Positions 58,785 to 64,000 of a stretch of DNA of 64,000 nt are shown here, piece after piece. This stretch comes from Mixophyes australis. Lineage: Eukaryota; Chordata; Amphibia; Anura; Limnodynastidae. The notes beneath the pieces were generated by a model that made no database searches, was not told the DNA's origin, and worked only from the letters and a program-made list of their open reading frames with translations. The stretch covers positions 12,309,934 to 12,373,933 of the forward strand of contig JAVHZZ010000008.1 in assembly GCA_036250195.1 (NCBI GenBank), written 5' to 3'. Each line of letters opens with the position of its first letter. The stretch's first letter is position 1. Both the position numbers and the translations under genes were made by a program.

Positions 58785-61730
58785 ATCTGACCAGTATACA
58801 ATGCAGCCCCCATCTGACCAGTATACAATGCAGCCCCCATCTGACCAGTATACAATGCAGCCCCCATCTGACCAGTATACAATGCAGCCCCCATCTGACC
58901 ACCCTACAATACAGCCCCCATCTGACCAGTATTCAATGCAGCCCCCATATGACCAGCATACAATGCAGCCACATCTAACCAGTATACAATACAGCCCCCA
59001 TCTGACCAGTATACAATGCAGCCCCCATCTGACCAGTATACAATGCAGCCCCCATCTGACCAGTATACAATGCAGCCCCCATCTGACCACCCTACAATAC
59101 AGCCCCCATCTGACCAGTATTCAATGCAGCCCCCATCTGACCAGCATACAATGCAGCCACATCTAACCAGTATACAATACAGCCCCCATCTGACCAGTAT
59201 ACAATGCAGCCCCCATCTGACCAGTATACAATGCAGCCCCCATCTGACCAGTATACAATGCAGCCCCCATCTGACCACCCTACAATACAGCCCCCATCTG
59301 ACCAGTATTCAATGCAGCCCCCATCTGACCAGCATACAATGCAGCCACATCTAACCAGTATACAATACAGCCCCCATCTGACCAGTATACAATGCAGCCC
59401 CCATCTGACCACCCTACAATGCAGCCACATCTAACCAGTATACAATACAGCCCCCATCTGATCAGTATACAATGCAGCCCCCATCTGACCAGTATACAAT
59501 GCAGCCCCCATCTGACCACCCTACAATGCAGCCACATCTAACCAGTATACAATACAGCCCCCATCTGATCAGTATACAATGCAGCCCCCATCTGACCAGT
59601 ATACAATGCAGCCCCCATCTGACCACCCTACAATACAGCCCCCATCTGACCAATATTCAAAGTAACTCCCATCTGACCAGTATACAATGTAGCCCCATCT
59701 GACCAGTATACAATGTAGCCCCCATCTGACCAGTATACAATGCAGCCCCCATCTGACCACTATACAACGCAGCCCCATCTGACCACCCTACAATACAGCC
59801 CCCATCTGACCAGTATTCAATGCAGCCCCCATCTGACCAGTATACAATGCTGCCCCCATCTGACCAGTATACAATATAGCTCCCATCTGACCAGTATACA
59901 ATGCAGCCCCCATCTGATCAGTATTCAATGTGACTCCCATCTGACCAGTATACAATGCCGCCCCCATCTGACAACCCTACAATGCAGCCCCCATCTGACC
60001 ACCCTACAATGCAGCCCCCATCTGACCAGTATACAATACAGCCCCCATCTGACCAGTATACAATGCAGCCCCCATCTGACCACCCTACAATGCAGCCACA
60101 TCTAACCAGTATACAATGTGACTCCCATCTGACTGGCATACAATGCAGCCCCCATCTGACCAGTATACAATGTAACTCCCATCTGACCACTATACAGGGC
60201 AGCCCCCATCTGACCACCCTACAATGCAGCCCTCATCTGACCAGTATACAATGCAGTTCCCATCTGACCAGTATACAATACAGCCCCCATCTGACCAGTA
60301 TACAATGCAGCCCCCATCTGACCAGTTTACAATACAGCCCCCATCTGACCAGTATACAATGCAGCCACATCTAACCAGTATACAATACAGCCCCCATCTG
60401 ACCAGTATACAATGCAGCCCCCATCTGACCAGTATACAATGCAGCCCCCATCTGACCACCCTACAATACAGCCCCCATCTGACCAGTATTCAATGTAACT
60501 CCCATCTGACCAGCATACAATGCTGCCCCCATCTGACCAGTATACAATGCTGCCCCCATCTGACCAGTATACAATGCAGCCCCCATCTGACCAGCATACA
60601 ATGCTGCCCCTATCTGACCAGTATACAATGCAGCCCCCATCTGACCAGTATACAATACAGCCCCCATCTGACCAATATTCAAAGTAACTCCCATCTGACC
60701 AGTATACAATGTAGCCCCATCTGACCAGTATACAATGTAGCCCCCATCTGACCAGTATACAATGCAGCCCCCATCTGACCACTATACAACGCAGCCCCAT
60801 CTGACCACCCTACAATACAGCCCCCATCTGACCAGTATTCAATGTAACTCCCATCTGACCAGTATACAATGCTGCCCCCATCTGACCAGTATACAATATA
60901 GCTCCCATCTGACCAGTATACAATGCAGCCCCCATCTGATCAGTATTCAATGTGACTCCCATCTGACCAGTATACAATGCCGCCCCCATCTGACCACCCT
61001 ACAATGCAGCCCCCATCTGACCACCCTACAATGCAGCCCCCATCTGACCAGTATACAATACAGCCCCCATCTGACCAGTATACAATGCAGCCCCCATCTG
61101 ACCACCCTACAATGCAGCCACATCTAACCAGTATACAATGTGACTCCCATCTGACTGGCATACAATGCAGCCCCCATCTGACCAGTACACAATGTAACTC
61201 CCATCTGACCACTATACAGGGCAGCCCCCATCTGACCACCCTACAATGCAGCCCTCATCTGACCAGTATACAATGCAGCTCCCATCTGACCAGTATACAA
61301 TACAGCCCCCATCTGACCAGTATACAATGCAGCCCCCATCTGACCAGTTTACAATACAGCCCCCATCTGACCAGTATACAATGCAGCCACATCTAACCAG
61401 TATACAATACAGCCCCCATCTGACCAGTATACAATGCAGCCCCCATCTGACCACACTACAATGCAGCCCCCATCTGACCAGTATACAATACAGCCCCCAT
61501 CTGACCAGTATACAATGCAGCCCCCATCTGACCACCCTACAATGCAGCCCCCATCTGACCAGTATACAATGCAGCCCCCATCTGACCAGTATACAATGCA
61601 GCCCCCATCTGACCACCCTACATTGCAGCCCCCATCTGACCAGTATACAATGCAGCCCCCATCTGACCACCCTACAATGCAGCCACATCTAACCAGTATA
61701 CAATGTAGCTCCCATCAGACCAGTATATAT
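58785..61730. repeat. 27-bp minisatellite, ~109 units, with higher-order structure
   Basis: The unit is GCAGCCCCCATCTGACC plus AGTATACAAT (27 bp). A 26-bp variant (GCAGCCACATCTAACC...) recurs at 58971, 59159 and 59347, defining a 188-bp seven-unit repeat. Farther on, a block of roughly 0.8 kb starting near 59630 is repeated 1,022 bp later. The GTAACTCCC, GTGACTCCC and CTGCCCCC variants keep their order in both copies. Because 27 is a multiple of three, all frames lacking an in-unit stop remain open, giving the 9-residue repeat MQPPSDQYT and, on the other strand, GGCIVYWSD. There is no sign of exon signals or a start context. Confidence 0.97.
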
Positions 61731-61858
61731 GCTCACAGCACATGACTTGTCACCTGATGCAACCTAAACAGGCTCCCATGCACTAACAAGTCACAGGTTG
61801 TGCATTCATTATTGAATTTATCTCTACCTATAGCTATCAGTCCAACTCTACTCCATAC

Positions 61859-62144
61859 AGGGGCAGACCTAGAATTATATTGTACAGGGGGGGCGATTTT
61901 TTGATTGTTAAGGCTGCCTGCGGCTGCACACTGTGTGCAGGTCCGTTCGGCAGAGAAGGGCAGGGAGAGTGTGCTGCCCGGCCGCTCTGATTATGTTTCA
62001 AACACAGTCACAGCAGCCGGGCAGCACACTCTCCCTGCCTGTCTCTGCCGAACGGACCTGCACATAGTGTGCAGCCACCGACAGCAAGCCTCTGCTAAAG
62101 GGAGCGATCGTCCCGATTGCCCATTCCCTGGATCCGCCACTGAC
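61859..62144. mobile_element. Palindromic element with long GC-rich arms
   Basis: Left arm segments CTGTGTGCAGGTCCGTTCGG and GGGAGAGTGTGCTGCCCGGC are mirrored by GCCGGGCAGCACACTCTCCC-like and CCGAACGGACCTGCACATAG on the right. The outer ends GGGGCAGACCTAGAAT and CCTGGATCCGCCACT also look inverted. Not coding; the superfamily is unknown. Confidence 0.75.
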
Positions 62145-63596
62145 TGCATAGTTTACGTTGTTTTACATAACTCTCTATCTCGCTCTACATATCAATCTAC
62201 CTTTATATCCAACCATCAAATTTCTGTCTTATTGGTTTACAGTGTTTTGTATTTTTGTATTTATTTAAAAGGAGAGAAAAAATAGCTTGACATCTAATGC
62301 TGCATTGCATTTAATACAGTCTGATCACGAAGACAGTTACCTAGTTATAGGGCCCTCGAACACCACTGATAGGGTACCACGTGGAACCCCCACCATTACT
62401 GGTTGCATATGAGAATTGGCAATGCCAAAACCCAATGAGGGAATACTTACTGGCATTGCCAGGGAAAAATAAATGGGGGCTCCAGACGCACACTGCCCCA
62501 CTGAGTATGTTTATGGTGTGGCTCCTGATTGGACAGAAGTATTAGTTTATCCAATGAGAAGCCACATACACCACACACTATGCAATATAGATCTTTCTGT
62601 TCTGAGACCTCTCCACTCTGCCTACTGTTGCCGAACCTGTTGTGTCCAGTTGGAAACAAAGGAATACCTTTAGTGGTATCTATCCTAAAGTAAGTTTTGG
62701 ACATGCTAATCTAATCTACAGCAATACATATATGTAGATGAGCGAATCTACCACGATCCAATTGACGGAACTATTTGCAATATTAGACCAAAAGTTAAAT
62801 TTTCCATTGGTCCCAATAAACAACAAATACATATTTTTAAAGGGTACTAGTAAAGCGTGATGAATGTGGAGAAGACAATCTTATTAAAGAAAAAAAAAAC
62901 ATTTTAAAGGCAATTTTGTTTTGAAATTTCAAAACTAAACTATAGCGCGACCATTACAAAGTGATTCCAAGTCACTGAAATTGCCAAAATGTTAAATCAA
63001 TTTTCTCTTTTCTATTTATATAGCACCTGTACAATGCAGGGAAACACACAGAGAGTGAGAAGAAGACAATATTCTGTAAACTTGGTCACATTTGACCATT
63101 TTCTTTATTTTAGTTACTTAGGATTCAGTCAGGTTCCTGTTTGAAGAATGAGACCAGGAAATAAATCTGTTGGGAAAAGCGAAATAATGAGAAACAAACA
63201 GCTTTAATATATCACTGTTGCTGTTACAATAGCGGGACGCCGCCGATACCGCGTAGAGGAAGTGACGGCAGGGAGCCAAGCCTTGTGGCTTTTTAACATA
63301 ATCAATACGACCCCCTGTGTTCAGTGGAATTGGAGCTCGTTGTTCTCCCCAGTAAACAACTGTTGCTCTCGATACAGACAGAAATGTCACATTATTTACC
63401 TGTTCATGTATCCATACTACAAAATCATCCAATACAATGCAAGTAGAGTTTTATTCTATTTTTTTATTATTGTTCATAAATTAATCTGCATAATCTGCAG
63501 AGTTAGCAGTGTTTATGTTTTTCCAGAAGATCTAAAGGACAAAAAAATCAACCAGCTACTAATAAAATATGCAATGCAAATGTGGTGTGTGTATAT

Positions 63597-63628
<32 letters not shown>

Positions 63629-64000
63629 GACAAGTGAAGCCATAAGCTAAACATCCCTAAACGCAGATGATAGGGTTACCGAATGGTACTTACTCTTTCA
63701 GGGTTAATTTCTCTCCAGTTTCTAGCCAATGGGAATGGCTGGGAGGTTACTTCCTACAGAATATATATCCTTAAGTGAGACATGCTGGATCCTCTTTCCC
63801 TGCTGGAAATCATCAGGAAAACATCAGACAGGCTCAGTATCTTCAAAAACTGCATTGCTTTTCTGCATCTACTGTTTTCTATTTCTTGTTCTGTCACCTC
63901 TGATTTCTCAGCTGCGTGACATTCTTCTCTCTACTGTTTCCCTGGTTTTTCTTTCAGCCCTCTTTTCACCTCCTTCTCTTTTCCCCGACTTTCCCTCCAT
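62145..64000. other. Unannotated intronic stretch
   Basis: (TA)n at 63600-63627. The final 150 bp are pyrimidine-rich, but no AG plus open NEGR1-like frame follows on either strand. Nothing else recognised. Confidence 0.55.

Larger units (their letters stand above)
54332..64000 (-). other. NEGR1 intron 3, 3' part
   Basis: Sequence upstream (in transcript direction) of the Ig2 exon. I looked for the preceding exon, which would hold the first Ig2 cysteine and tryptophan, and did not find it, so this intron probably continues past 64000. It contains MITEs, a SINE and the large 27-bp minisatellite. Confidence 0.75.

Noticed and set aside
58785..61730. A repetitive protein gene built of 9-residue repeats, on either strand
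   Set aside because: Open frames follow from the 27-bp period alone. Overlapping equally long frames exist on both strands, and there are no splice or start signals.
58785..61730. A CRISPR-like array
   Set aside because: Units are contiguous with no unique spacers, and the sequence is from a vertebrate.
54332..64000. The preceding NEGR1 exon (first half of Ig2)
   Set aside because: I found no minus-strand frame with the expected cysteine and SWR/SWK-type motif flanked by splice sites.

Overview
This window is vertebrate genomic DNA, most likely from an anuran amphibian. Two short coding exons, both on the minus strand, match NEGR1 (neuronal growth regulator 1, an IgLON cell-adhesion protein). 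They lie about 54 kb apart. The exon at 54200-54331 encodes the second half of Ig domain 2 and the exon at 150-270 encodes the first half of Ig domain 3. Both have strong splice sites, matching phases (1-1, then 1-2) and the exon lengths expected for this family (132 and 121 bp). The window is therefore the 3' part of one large NEGR1 intron (54332-64000), one exon, one complete intron of 53,929 bp (271-54199), the next exon, and the start of the following intron (1-149). No other host protein-coding exon, rRNA or tRNA gene, or CRISPR array could be supported.

Almost everything else I can explain is repetitive DNA. Families seen more than once include a tRNA-headed SINE with an L2-like tail (seven copies) and a fragment of an L2-like LINE with a similar tail. 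Two short terminal-inverted-repeat (TIR) families have TTA target duplications: a 175-bp palindromic type and a roughly 410-430-bp type. Three families have 8-bp duplications typical of hAT elements (18039/51913; 45307/50501; 19580 and relatives). There is also a 'GGGCCTGATTCATTAAGG' palindromic family, including two 333-bp copies, an internally deleted Helitron that keeps the C-terminal end of its helicase, and a roughly 300-bp three-copy repeat.

Several elements are nested, so relative insertion order can be read: 333-bp palindrome inside a MITE at 43.8-44.3 kb, SINE inside an older repeat at 8.6-9.1 kb, and a hAT MITE inside a composite repeat present at 45.0 and 50.2 kb.

Tandem repeats are prominent. 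A 2.9-kb array of 27-bp units at 58.8-61.7 kb has two levels of higher-order structure (188 bp and 1,022 bp). There are also 33-bp arrays at 11.7-12.5 kb and 32.1-32.5 kb, a 62-bp triplication at 35.9 kb, a degenerate roughly 80-bp array at 0.64-1.15 kb and a 490-bp polypyrimidine tract at 26.7-27.2 kb. Most long open reading frames in the window come from these arrays and are not genes.

I found no convincing new biological system. The most informative observations are the gene assignment, the structured minisatellite, and the nested TE families with readable target-site duplications.
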